From NCBI GenBank assembly GCA_022393335.1, contig JAJEKB010020812.1:1000200-1064199 (forward strand): a stretch of DNA of 64,000 nucleotides. Reading direction: 5' to 3'. The translations under genes and the position numbers were made by a program. The notes under the pieces are model-generated. The model ran no database searches and had not been told where the DNA came from. It was given only the letters and a program-made list of their open reading frames with translations. This document shows, piece by piece, positions 22,346-34,500 of the stretch. This DNA comes from Macrotrachela quadricornifera (Eukaryota; Rotifera; Eurotatoria; Philodinida; Philodinidae). How positions within the stretch are numbered: the first letter of the stretch is position 1; each line of letters opens with the position of its first letter.

Positions 22346-22757
22346 GGGAACGCGATAGAGACCTGCGGTTCTTATCAATCAAAAGAAGAGTTCAACGCAT
22401 GTCAGAATGTATAATTAACCTTTTCTTTTCGGACATTTTGTTAAGTTTGAGAAAAATGAACTTTTTTTGCAAATCTGTTAAAAAATTGGGTTGTGGCTGC
22501 TTGTAAAATAGTTATCACTTTTGAACTAAAAAACATAGAGTCCTGTGCCTTGGATAAAATTGTAGATCCCGTTCTGGGCTATCAATTCCATTACTTTCTT
22601 ATTAAAGTTCTTTGTACTCTCTGTAAATGACAACTTTGTCAAGTTTACATGCAAAAATCTACGATGATAAATGTTATTGAAATATCTGATTATTTCATAC
22701 TACTACGAGTCCCAATGACCTCTATCTAACGATGAAAATCGCAGGTTTCTATCGCAT
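22346..22757. repeat. Inverted-repeat element of the AGAGACCTGCGGTT family
   Basis: GCGATAGAGACCTGCGGTT (22348-22366) pairs with GCGATAGAAACCTGCGATT read from the other strand (about 22736-22754). The ends resemble those of the element inside the galactocerebrosidase gene. No matching 8-bp direct repeat flanks it. Confidence 0.45.
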
Positions 22758-23311
22758 TATTACTCCTCGGAATAATACTCCAATTATCCTATACAACGTG
22801 ACCTATTGGTAGACTACATTGCCTCAAATACATTAAAAATGTATATTAGCAGACCTTTGTGCTGATCAAATTACAAGAAATATTTCACACATTATCATCC
22901 AACTTTTCTACTTAGGAACTGACGAAATATATTATCTTGATTGAAGTTGGAGATATCCCAAGCTTATTATTAATAGAATCGAGGGAATTGGAAAAAATAC
23001 ATCAGAATTAGAGTGAGATTAGTAGAAAACGAGTAACACGATTAAGACCACAACCGGATTGGAAACCAAAATAATAGCAGTTTATGATAACTGAAAACGC
23101 TTGGTTCAGATATTTTCCCATTAACTTTCTTTTCACTGGTGCAGGGAGTGTGTTTTCATCTTTGAAACTCATCTTAAAATAGAAAAAAGACGGCAGATGT
23201 TGTTTACATGAATGGTTATATATGTTAAATATAACAGCGTTTTTACACAATGCTGACGAAACACTTTCGTCGTTTCTCGGATACTGTCATACACTTTGTT
23301 GTAGATTAATA

Positions 23312-26300
23312 ATGTTGTTGACATCGTTCAAGTTCTCCATCGTAATCATTGTTTTTATTGTACTGTTCTGCATATCTAATGCCGCTTTCACATATAATAT
23401 CAGCAAAATGTCACAATTAGGTCGACGCTTCGATGGTGTTGGTGGATTAAGTGCTGGTGCTTCGACACACTTACTTGTAGACTACGATGATGAATCGTAC
23501 AATCAAATTATGGATTTTTTATTCTTACCAGGTTTTGGTACTTCTTTGCAAATATTGAAAGTTGAAATTGGTAGTGATGTGCAATCGACTGACGGAACAG
23601 AACTATCACATATGCATTCAGCCAGCGATGAAAACTATGAACGTGGCTATGCATGGAGAATCATGATAGATGCGAAAAAACGAAATCCAAATATCACTCT
23701 TTATGGTCTAAGCTGAGGATTTTCTGGATGGGTTGGAGAAGGGAAAGAAAATCCTCTGACTAACAGCACAGTTACGTACACTTTGAATTGGTTATTAGGA
23801 GCAAAGAAATATTACAATCTTGATATTGATTATGTTGGAATTTGGAATGAACGCGGTTAGGATAAAGACTACACACTCTCGCTCAAAGCCGCAATTACTG
23901 AAGCTATGCTGAAGACTAAGATTGCTGGTCATGATTCTGGGTGGGATTTTTGTGACACTTTGGCCAACGATCCTCAATGGGCTTCGGCGGTTGATGTCAT
24001 TAGTGCACATTATCTGGGTGCAAGTATATCCGATATCTGTGCTGCTAATTTAACTGCAACCATTGCCTGGGCTTTAATTAACTCTTTTTATGATAGGCTA
24101 TCTTGGGGTGGTACTGGTCTTCTGCGTGCTGTTGAGCTATGGTCAGGACACTATCAAATTGGTCGGGTCTTATGGGTATCAGCGCATTGGGGACAATTCA
24201 CGAAATCTGGATGGTACTTTCTGGAGTATGGAAGTGGTGTTGGTTTATTAGATAATGGTGGTAGCTATGTGTCACTCACTGATCCTGATGGTCGAGAACT
24301 GACTATTATTGTTGAAACAATGAAACGTGAAGATTCTCTATGTACACATTCTGGCTTAGTGCCATATAATACGACCAATCAAACAGCCACTTTTCAACTT
24401 GATAGTTCGTTTGCCCATATCACTCAAATGTTTGTATTTTTCACCGATCTTCGAACAACAGATGTTAATCAATCTTTTGTTTATCAGGGTGTAGTGATAT
24501 TGAACAACGGACAATTTAGACTGCAGTTGCCGGTTGGAATACTTTATTCAGTTTCAACCATTAATGGCACAAAAGCTGTATATCAATCTTCACCTTCTAC
24601 ACCCTTACCCCTTCCTTATGAAGATAGTTTTGATCAACATCGAACATCTAGTGAAGCTCCATACTTTGCTGATCAAACAGATTCATGGGAAATCTTCGAT
24701 ACATCCAGTGTTCGTGGGAAAGTAATGAGACAAATGGTTACTAAACATTCTATCAGTTGGTACATCGAAGCAGCCTATCCATATTCTATTATTGGTGGTT
24801 CTAATTGGAAGCAACCTTTGAATATCAGTTCGGATGTTATGATTGAGAATGGTGGAACTGGATTTGTTGCTATTGGCGTTATAGTAGGAGGCTGTGATAA
24901 TGGTAGTCTTGCTATTGTATTTAGTATCAATACAACAAACAATGGACTATGGTAGCTAACTAATAGTACAACCATCAGTGATCCACTCGCCTATGGAAAC
25001 GTACCGATTAAATCTGGTACTTGGTATAAACTAACACTTGTTGTTCTGGAAGATCATTCGGAAGTAGAGACCTGCGTGACCACGAATTTTAGTCACGATC
25101 ACGACATGGTCACGAACTAACTAGTCACGGTCACGATCACGGTCACGGAGATTTTAGGAAATTAGTCACGGTAACGGTCACGGTCACGAAGGTTTTATTA
25201 AATTGGCCACGGTCACGGTCACGAAGATTTTTCCAAAATTATCACGCATTTAAAAGTAAAAGGCGAGCGGATATTTTTTGAATAACTTTTGATAGAAGCA
25301 AGATAGAGAGCTGCGGTTTTCACCATTGGAAAGAGGACATGGAGATGCATCGAAATACATTATATAAGTTGATTTGATATAGTTTTTTCAAAGACTTTAA
25401 GCGACGTTTTTGAGAACGAACATATTCTGTAAGGTGACTAAAATGATTTTTTTGAATAATTTTGTGTGCATTTGGATCACTACCAGAAGATCTAAAGACT
25501 ATACGAAAGACTGAAACTTGGATCTATTAGTTCAAAAGTTGTAAACATCTTAGGGGAAATTGTTAGCCAGTTTGTCTATTAATTTCTGTAGAAAAAAATT
25601 GCTGTTTTTTGCGTTTTTGTCATAAAATAGGAACTGAATCTTTTGGCAATTTTTTAGACAATTGATTAAGAAAACTTTGAAAGCCTCGTGGAAAAGCCTG
25701 TATTATACGATTTGATGCGTCCTTATCGTCTCTTTACAACGGTGAAAAACACAGCTTCTTATCTTGCTTCTATCAAAATCTATTCATAAAATATCCACTC
25801 ATCTTTTATTTTGAAATGGGCAATAGTCATAGTTAGGGTCATACATGGACAAATCTGTGACCATTTTTCGAGTCTCTAATATTAAACAATCTTGTTGTTT
25901 CTTTAGCATTGTTTTTCAGTTGTTTTCAGTTAATGTTCATTACTAAATATGAACATAATAAAAACATAGATTTTTTAATTTGTCAATTCAATCATAAACT
26001 GAGTCAGTTTTAAAGATCTGCGTGACCATGCCCAAGATTGCTTGGTCACGGTCACGCCACGGTCACGAACCACCTGGTCGCGATCACGGTCACGGTCACG
26101 AGGATTTTTCAAAACTAGTCACGGTCACGGTCACGCGTGACCGTGACCGTGACCGTGACCATTTTGCAGGTCTCTATTCGGAAGGCTATATTGATGGCAA
26201 TTTAGTTGGTCAATGTAATTTGACGACAACTAGTTTTGAAGGATTAGCTGGAATCGGTTCATCTTGGGATAACGTACAATTCGATAACTTTCGTCTGCAT

Positions 26301-26312
26301 ACACCAAATTAA
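23312..26312 (+). pseudogene. GALC: Galactocerebrosidase (GH59) pseudogene, split by an insertion
   Basis: The frame opens at ATG 23312 with a hydrophobic signal peptide, then [35 protein letters not shown] and the acid/base motif VGIWNER near 23845. GH59 lysosomal enzymes remove galactose from galactosylceramide. Later segments (SGHY, VSAHWGQFTKSGWYFLEYGS, SEAPYFADQTDSWEIF and the lectin-like C-terminus) follow the animal enzyme in order. Lesions: TGA at 23714-23716 where the family has Trp, TAG at 23858-23860, TAG at 24953-24955, and an in-frame loss of about 40 residues near 24020-24050 between SAHYLG and TIAW. That loss removes the segment carrying the nucleophile Glu. A mobile element (25065-26176) splits the last exon. 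Removing it with one target copy rejoins the frame exactly (HSEG, then YIDGN). Non-functional. Confidence 0.9.
25065..26176. mobile_element. 1.1-kb hAT-like non-autonomous element with GGTCAC arrays and foldback arms
   Basis: An 8-bp direct repeat TTCGGAAG lies on both sides (25057-25064 and 26177-26184). Ends are inverted: TAGAGACCTGCGTGACC at the left, and TAGAGACCTGCA read from the right. Just inside each end are arrays of a GGTCAC hexamer (25110-25220 and 26040-26160). Further inside, a long inverted repeat pairs 25254-25337 with 25731-25812, both containing TTTTGATAGAAGCAAGATA. Eight-base duplications and TAGAG-type ends fit the hAT superfamily. No coding capacity. Confidence 0.85.
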
Positions 26313-27515
26313 ACATTTTTTTTCGTGAGATATAAATTTCTAAAGTATTTTATAACTTAAAAATAGTTGTTAGGTGTCGGTCGGGTACCAAGTACAGATA
26401 TTCGGGTCTGGATCGGGTCGGGCACGAGTATTAAAAAAAAGTGCCAGTTCATGGTTGAGTACGAAGAGTCGCACCCGTGTAGGACTAGTTCTGCCTGTGA
26501 TTACCGTTGGAAAATATGTACATTTATACAAATTAATTTCCAAAAGTACCCTCCGTAATGATCTAGAAGATGTTTCCAGCTATTGTGTGGACTTATACAT
26601 GCTCAAATCTATCACTAATGAGTCGATCTGGATGCCCTTTGAATTGTCTAAAGGCATCCAGTACGATATTTTCTATGAAAATCGTACAGAAAATGTAAGA
26701 AAAAGAAATCTCAATTAAGAAAGCCGATAGTAATTCGTGGATTTTATCATACAGTGTTTAGCTGGACTTCTGATATGAGAATGTATGCTTTATGAAAGGA
26801 ATTTGATGCGGTGAGATAGTCGAATTTGGAAATTAGGTGTTTCTCGTAAGACAAACAGGCCGTGTTGCTTGGTTACACTTTTTTATGTTCATATATGAAC
26901 ATGTAGAAAAAAATACCGGCGTATAATAACGAAAAGTTCTATTTGAAGTAATGTGTTTCGTAATGTTGAGAGCTTGAAGTTCTACGACAACAAACGGTAT
27001 TGTTGGTCGAAATTTTGAAATCGTGCATACCACGAATAACACGAGTCGTACCTATTCCAAAAAATAGTCCTAATAGTGAAAAATGAAGAAGCTTGAATTA
27101 CCTCTTGGCTTCATTTCTTCTTGTCTTCTGTCCAAGACGTTGACTTTAGTTTTTTGAAGTTCATTTTCTTCCAACAAAAACATATCAATAGCAGGTTGAT
27201 TTCTACCGGTAGCGATGGGTATTTCCAGCTAATGTTTTTTTGAAAAATCGTAGAAATCATAAGGATTTGAAAGCAGAATGTTTTGGTCAGGGTGACACGT
27301 CTTGCAGTTGATTTCAGAACTGCTTTAACTCCATCACCTGCGCTTTCACCGTGACCACTCGCGGTAAATACTGAAGCAGCTTCCAAACCGAAATCATTTT
27401 TATGATGAGCCAGGTTTAGTATATTAGCTTTGTTCTTAAAGTAAGCGCTGGCATCATCTTTAAAACGCTAATTACTTTGTATACTGTGGTAGAATTGCAT
27501 CAGAGATGTACAATC
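26313..27515. other. Non-coding stretch
   Basis: Open frames at 26374-26718 and on the minus strand at 27111-27386 show no recognisable domain. The 3' flank of the galactocerebrosidase pseudogene is here. Confidence 0.45.
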
Positions 27516-27985
27516 TGTTAGCGTCCACAGATGTCACCACGTGACGCTAACTCGCTACATATATGTGTTTCTTTCCTTTCCTGTATCACACATATATCGT
27601 GTCGTTGATCATCATGTTCTCATGATGATCAGCTCTATGATGTCTTTTCTTTTCCTTTCTATTGCGTAGTTTGATTTTCTCATTTCGCACTATATAAACT
27701 CTTGTTTTTCTCTTTCTTGCCTCTGCCTTTTTCTGTTGTGTCTTGTGATTTTTCATTTATGAACTTTTGTTAATAAAGATTCTGAAAACCCTTCAACTCC
27801 CGATCTTATTCAACAGCATACGGTAAGCATTTGTTTGTGAGGTTTTCTCGACATTAGCAGATTAGGATTCTCGGACACACCTTCCAGCCCACGTCTAGTA
27901 TGGAGGTTGAAGCCATAGGTAATATCCCCCCAAAGGAGATCCTCACATAGTTCAAACTTCAACAATTGAATTGACGAATTGAATC
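27516..27985 (+). mobile_element. Candidate LTR with truncated internal start
   Basis: 27516-27815 has LTR structure. It begins TG and ends CA, with a hairpin near the start (GTTAGCGTC pairing with GACGCTAAC by 27551). A TATATAAAC box is at about 27690 and AATAAA at about 27772. It is followed by a leader of about 85 bp and ATG at 27900 opening a short frame (MEVEAIGNIPPKEILT, then TAG), which could be the start of a gag gene. No second LTR or target duplication was found. Confidence 0.4.
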
Positions 27986-27989
27986 GATT

Positions 27990-29190
27990 CACATATAAAA
28001 AAAAACTTTCTAAAAAGCCTTCATATACCTCATTAGTTATTTTCCATTGTACAAGTGATTTTTTTCTTGCGTCGAGCGAAGAATCGAAAGAATAGAAGAA
28101 AGTGTAGAGTGAAGCACGATGAAAGAAAAAGTGTACGAAAAATATTCATCCATATGTATCTCGCCATGATATGTATGAAATAGCACTGTTGATTGATTCA
28201 CGTAAATAAACATTACTTGGAAAAAACCAACTTCATTGAATATAAATACCTAAGATAACTTGCTTCTAACATAAATAAAAACAACATCAATATATTTCAG
28301 TGCTAATCTTCGTCGTAAGTGTATCAAGTTATTTATTTATGGATTTTCCTTTGTCATGCGACACTTCAAACATAAATATTTCTTTCAGAATTCGAAGTAA
28401 ATGTTTATATAACGTTGTAGAATGAACTCAGAAATGTAAGAAAATATACTTTACTATTCGGAAGATTGTTCCTAAATATCTTTATAATGTATGCATTAAG
28501 CATTAATTGCAGTTTCCTCCCTCTATATATGAGATGTTTGGGATTCACGTTTCTGCTCATTTCGCGAAAATCAATGCTACTCCCGTTTTTATCATTCTTT
28601 TTTTTTTGATTTCAAAGTCAGACCATTGCGTACCTGTTACAGATTATTTTGATAGTTATTAGGGCACCGTGGAATGTTTTTATTCACGAAATAACGCGGT
28701 TTTTTCTCATTTTCTGAAGAAATGCTGTTTTAACCTTGGCACAGTTGTTTTTAAACTTTTTTTCTTAGTACATCTAAAAGAGTGCACTCGCTTCCACTGG
28801 AAACTGTCCAAGAGAAAAGTTTTGATATAAGCGTGACCGCTGAACTGAATAAGAAGATTATAAAAAATATATCTGAGAAAGTTACAACTTTGACCGGGTG
28901 TACTTTGCTCTATCATAACGCCGCTGCACTTCACTTTAAGAAAATTATTTTCATTGAGTCTTGTAATCTTTTGAAAAAAAATTGGTTCGATAAGGTGAAA
29001 TTTGACGGAGCTATAGACAGAACAAACAAGTGTAATTTACTCTGAGCCATCCTTTACATCTATCAGACTCACAAGATTTCTTCAGCTATCACTCTTTTAT
29101 CCTTAGACTTCTTCAAGTGTTGCCATTCGCTCAACTCTCGCTCTCTACAAGTGATTTACAGTCAACCTTCTATCGTTATCATTCCTACGC
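27990..29190. other. Non-coding stretch
   Basis: No gene recognised. The 28707-28934 and 28782-29045 open frames overlap each other on opposite strands and look like chance frames. Confidence 0.45.
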
Positions 29191-29191
29191 C

Positions 29192-30874
29192 ATGCAGGTC
29201 GATGACTCCAGCTCATCATACTCACTCCTCATCTCACCCTCTGAACCATACTACAATCTTGGCACCTTTGGTCGAAAGGTCAACACAACCAAATCAAACT
29301 CTCAAGAATGGTTCAATCGTGGTCTAACATAGTCATATGGATTTTGCCACGATGAAGCCGTACGATATTTCGAGCAGTCAATTCTGGCTGATCCCACCAA
29401 TGCAACGGCATATTGGGGTTATGCATACGCTCTTGGACCGAACTATAATAAACCTTGGGAATTATTTGATGAAGTGGATGGGAAGAATTCGTTGCATGAA
29501 TATCATGTCACTTCTCATAAAGCTGTTGAGCTCGCTACTAACCTTCTGGAGAAAGCTCTAGCCGAAGCTTTGACGTATCGATTCCCAAAGGTCAATGATG
29601 GGAAGTACAAGGAATGGGGAACGGCTTATGCAGATGCTACTGAGAAGGTGTACGAGAAATATCGAGATGATCTGGATGTTGCGGCACTGTATGCGGATAG
29701 TAGAATCAATCAAGCCCCTTGGCAATTGTGAAATATCAAAACTGGAACATCTCGAAAGGAGAGCAAGACGGCTCAAATCAAACTCGTACTTGACAATGCG
29801 ATACTGGATCCCAAGTCCCTATCTCATCCACTTATATTACATCTCTATATCCATCTCATGGAAATGTCACCTATACCTGAAGTCGCTTTACCCGTTGCGG
29901 ATCGATTACGAGGATTAATACCCGATGTCGGTCATCTGAACTATCAAGTTCTTATCTACACGGCAATGTTCAACGGTGAGTATTGGTATGCCATCGAAAC
30001 GATCGATCGATCCGAAGCAACCTTACTAGATCGAGTACTTCGAGTGGAAAGTCCTCCGTTGATAGACTGGTTGGAAGGCTTCAAGACAGTCAAACATCAT
30101 GCTTTAATACGGTTCGGTATATGGGATGAGATTCTTAACTTATCTTTTCCAGAAGACCAGGAATTCTTCATCGTCACTACTACTTCACTTCATTATGCTC
30201 GAGGGGTTGCTTTTGCCTTGACGGACCGATTAGATGAAGCGGCAAAAGAACAACGATTGTTTGTCGAACATCTTGCCAAAGTACCGGAAAGTCGATTAAT
30301 GTATCCTAACAAGATGACCGATATTCTCAAAGTTGGAGAAGCAATATTAGCAGGTGAATTGGAATATCGACATGGAAACTTTTCGGTCGCCTTTGATCAT
30401 CTGCGAGAGAGTATTCGGCGATCCGATGCCTTAATATACGCTGAACCATGGGGATGGATGCAAATAAGTTATCTCTTAAGAACGTCCACCAGAAGCCGGT
30501 ATTTTTCTGCTATTCCTTCTTATTTCGACTGCTCATAGCCCGCTGTACTGCTTTGTCCTTGCGCGCCTTTTTCATATGTTTTAGCCTCCTCGACATGCTT
30601 ATGCCGCATTACAACTAGAACAAGGGAACATCGAGGAAGCGGTCCAAGTCTGCTCAGCAGATCTGGTTTTCGACGATTCATTATCTTGAGCTTATCATCA
30701 TCCAAACAATGTCTGGTCAAATTGGGTAGAGATGCAGAAGCGAAGATTGTGGGTCAACAGCTGAAGCTAGCGCTGGCAGTAGCGGATATCTCGAACGAAT
30801 CCATTTGTTTCTGTAAGAGAGTATTGCCGGCTGCTAATAAGGCGGCTTGTGGATGTGAGAAGGTAGAGAGTTAA
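29192..30874 (+). pseudogene. Fungal-type TPR-domain protein pseudogene with a broken intron donor
   Basis: A continuous frame starts at ATG 29192 (MQVDDSSSS). It reads EPYYNLGTFGRKVNT, then QEWFNRGLT, SYGFCHDEAVRYFEQSI and AYWGYAYALGPNYNKPW, a pattern I associate with a TPR protein family common in fungi and some bacteria. Later blocks include LILHLYIHLMEMSP, LNYQVLIYTAMFNGEYWYAI and EPWGWMQ. Nonsense codons: TAG 29330-29332 and TGA 29729-29731, both where the family has Trp, and TGA 30687-30689. An intron interrupts at 30464-30584: GWMQ joins PPRHAYAALQLEQG only if the donor is ATAAGT, so GT appears mutated to AT. A deletion near 30715 shifts the frame into CLVKLGRDAEAK. It is probably a foreign gene that gained an intron and then decayed. 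Function unknown. Confidence 0.75.
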
Positions 30875-31075
30875 ACTGGTGAGACTGAACAGATTGTACG
30901 AGTTTTACTTGTATGTATACATAGACGATAACAATAAACTGATCAAAGTGCTGATTCGAAAATAGATTCTGACACATCTCGTGGTATCGTGTAAATGGTG
31001 TGTGCTCACCAACACATCATTACTGGCTAAATGCATTTGAAATCTACCACATTATACTCGATCTAGTGTATATAG

Positions 31076-31544
31076 CTTGAAAACCACCTTTTTTTCTGAT
31101 GCAGTTTTGCACGCTAATTCTAACGGTGAAAACCACAGGTCTCTAACTGGTGTAGAAAAAGAAGTTATGAAATGTCCCCAAAACCCGTTTTTTTACGGAA
31201 CGCTCCAAGATCCCAAAATATTTTAACCAAGTTTTGAGTTCATCGTGGATAGAGTAGTAAGTTTGTTTTAAAAATGAAATGTTCTGCAATCGAAGTATTT
31301 TCTACGTTACTTTTCACAGAAAAGTCACAAAAACTTGCGGAGCGTCTTACTTTGAAGCAAATTGAATACTCTATCCACTATTAAACTCAAAACTCTGTTA
31401 AAGTTTATTGGGATTTTAGATTTTTTTGAAAACTGCACCTAGTGGACATTTTATAATTTTTTTCCGCACCAACTAGAGAGCTACGGTTTTCACTATTGAA
31501 AGTAGCGTACAAAACTGCATCAGAAAATGTGGTTTTCCAAGAGA
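31076..31544. mobile_element. Foldback element with ~190-bp inverted arms
   Basis: The left arm (about 31076-31270) and right arm (about 31352-31544) are inverted copies. Shared stretches include CTGATGCAGTTTTG (31097 and, inverted, 31511), TGAAAACC, TCTCTA...TGGTG, AAATGTCC and GTTTTGAGTT...GTGGATAGAGTA. The right arm carries AGAGAGCTACGGTTTTCACT, close to AGAGAGCTGCGGTTTTCACC at 25304. No ORF. Confidence 0.8.
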
Positions 31545-31549
31545 ACGCA

Positions 31550-34500
31550 ATAGGTCGATGTATTGATGGTATGTTTCAAATGGATTTAGCCAACTATGAT
31601 TTCAATCTGCGGCAACAGGATTTCAGATCACAGCTTCTCCTAAACCTTGATCTAGGAGATCAAGCGGTTACTTGTTCTCTCCGCCGCGTTTGAGACGATC
31701 CGAGACGGAGTGACGCTCTTTAGTAAGAGACACGTATCTGAGAAAGTCAACACCGCGAATAAAGTGAAAAGAGAAGAAGCGCTGGATTAACAGAACAAGC
31801 AGAGGAAACGACTTTTAACCTTTCTGCAGCGAGGTCTGTTTAAGCTCAACTTGACCGGCTCGGAGCTTGATGCTCACGCGAAAAAAACAGGTAGCGATAT
31901 ACCGTGAACAGGCGAAAACCTTTGGCCTGCCTTATCTACCTTTCATAGTGGACTGCATACATCGTCATCGTCACTCACACATGCCAAACATTATTTTTGA
32001 CAACCTTTTCTTTTTCTTTCTTTTTTGAAAGGACAAAAACATAATTTTTGTGTACTCAGAAGGTGAGTACACCCTAGAATCGGTCAGTGTGTCCGTCCGG
32101 TCGTCCGTTTACACGATAACTCTTCACAACTACATTCGATTGAGCTGAAATTTTGTGCACATAATTGTCTCATCAATATCTCGGTCGAGTTCGAAGATGA
32201 GAAGAATCCGTCAAGAAATGACTGAGTTATCGAACAAAATGTCATTATTCACCAGACCATCCCTGAGAGGGATACAGGGATTTTTCAAAAAAAAACATTT
32301 TTCTCTCAGAAATATTTTAAATATATATGAATCGACTCAGTTTTTAACGCTGATTCCGAATATGATATTAGTTTTGAATGAAATCGTAGTTTTTTGAGTG
32401 AAAGTTGCCTAAATATGTCTCAAATGAGCAATTATTTTGCGGTTTCCCAAATGCCTGGTTTTGTAGCTTATCGAAAGGTAAAAACCCGAATCGATAGCTC
32501 TTAATATTGGTGATTTATTATGAAACTACTGATGTTTGTATCTATCATATATCTCTTATAAATTCATGAGGTTGCTTACAATTGTAAGCCTGTTAGACAC
32601 AAACACAAATTCACTCGAAAATAACTCTTCTTACCAAGTTTTCCAAGCTGGACAGGAATCTAAACTCAAATTTCTGTGATTTTTAAAGATATTATATCAC
32701 TCTGAGAGTAGAGTCAGCGATCACCAGGTATAGGCGCATACTGAGTGATTCATGCTAGCTTAGCACGCCTGTATTTTCTTGGAATTTAGTGACAAGGGAT
32801 GTATTGTGATGAGATCTATGTCTTACAGAAACAAAGAAATGCAGGGTCTAGTGCGTCACATAAGAAAAGTCAAAATACTCCCTCTCGAAATATGCTATAT
32901 CGTTGAATTTACGCAGTTTTTGGCTTATAATACTTTTTTATCCTATAACTTACTCCCTGAGTGTAATGAATTTATAGATTAAACTGTTTTCTATCTAATT
33001 GTGACCTTCTTTAGTTCCAAGGGCCAAATCGTTCATGAGACAACGTTATTTTCTATTAATTTTTCATAAGCCGGAGGGGTGTATGGTGCCCACTTGCTCC
33101 CTTATATACGCCCTTGAATGGAGCAGTAATCAATAAAAATGAAGTTATGAGAAAAATGGTTTTTCATAAAGACAATTTGTCATGACAATTTTGGCTTGCA
33201 AACATTCAATAATGACTCATCTGATTCATACACTTTTTACAGTACACATAACTTTCGGATAAAATCCGAAGTTTTCGCATTTATCATTTAATTAAAATTG
33301 ATTCGAGCTATAATACTTTTTTATTTTTTACAAATAGCAAATGTTACAACACATGCAATAAAAAGTATTTGTTTTCTTGTTCGTTAGGGTAGTTGAAAGA
33401 AAAGTGGATATATCCACATAGACTAATCCATGGAGCCGAATCGAGTGCCGGTCGCGAATCTGGTTTCTGCTGGTATAGCTTTATAGGCTGATTCGAAATT
33501 GCAGGTCATTGGCTGATACACTGGGAAACGAGGTGTCTTTTTCTTTATTTCTAGCAAAAACATATTCTATGGGGTAGCGTCTTTTTAATTTTCTCCTCGG
33601 TCTGAAACGAAGAATTTTGTCGGGTTTTGTCAGAATATCTTTCTTTTGTGCCTAACTATATATGGATTTTGTCTCAGAATTCAACAGGATTCTAGAAGTG
33701 CGGCAATAATTCAGTGTGTATTCTCCGAGAACATTCGATTCAAATTAACCATCATTTAGCCGTTCCTTCTGCTAACACCTCATTGTTTCATTACTTCAGA
33801 AAAATTGTTTTCTCTCAAATTTTCGCGCATTCTCCACTCTTTTTAACGGACATACTCTATGGATGAAGTCGAAAGATAGTAAGCCTCACATATTGCTTGT
33901 TAAAGAAAAGTTATACAAGCTTTTTGTAACTTTTCTCAGAGAATATATGGTGCACATATTTTTAAAACCCAATTGTTTGCTCCTGAGTTCTACATTCTAC
34001 ACGTTTCAGACCGCGGTTCAAACTTGTCAAAAAAATTTTCTAAACATTTGCGGCCTATCTCATTTTAAAACTGATTTTTAGGGAGCCGAAAAAATTTGCT
34101 GTTCTATCACATGTGACAAAATTCTTAATCGATCTTGATTTCCCCTCTGAAACAAAACAAAAAACGAGCTTGTACTAACATTTATTTAGACGTTTTGAGG
34201 TCTGCTTAGTACAATCTTTAGACAAGTTTAACTCACACTATTGAATCCAGCATCCAACGCTGTAGAAGAAAAATCTGTGGCTCGTAAATGGTCCGGCAAG
34301 GCGACAGGTGAGTCGTACATTCCACACAGATTCTCTAACAGTGTTAGGGACTAAAAAGAAAATCAACGACGCCTGTTCCAGAAAATACGATGAACACAAT
34401 CATGTATTCCGTGTCCACGCCGAGGTATCCGGTGTTGACCTGACCCTTGAAAATATCCTTTCTTTGATTACAAAGTAATAGTGTAACTAACAACGAAAGA

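Noticed and set aside
26374..26718. 114-codon ORF
   Set aside because: No domain, low-complexity start, and no conserved features; probably chance.
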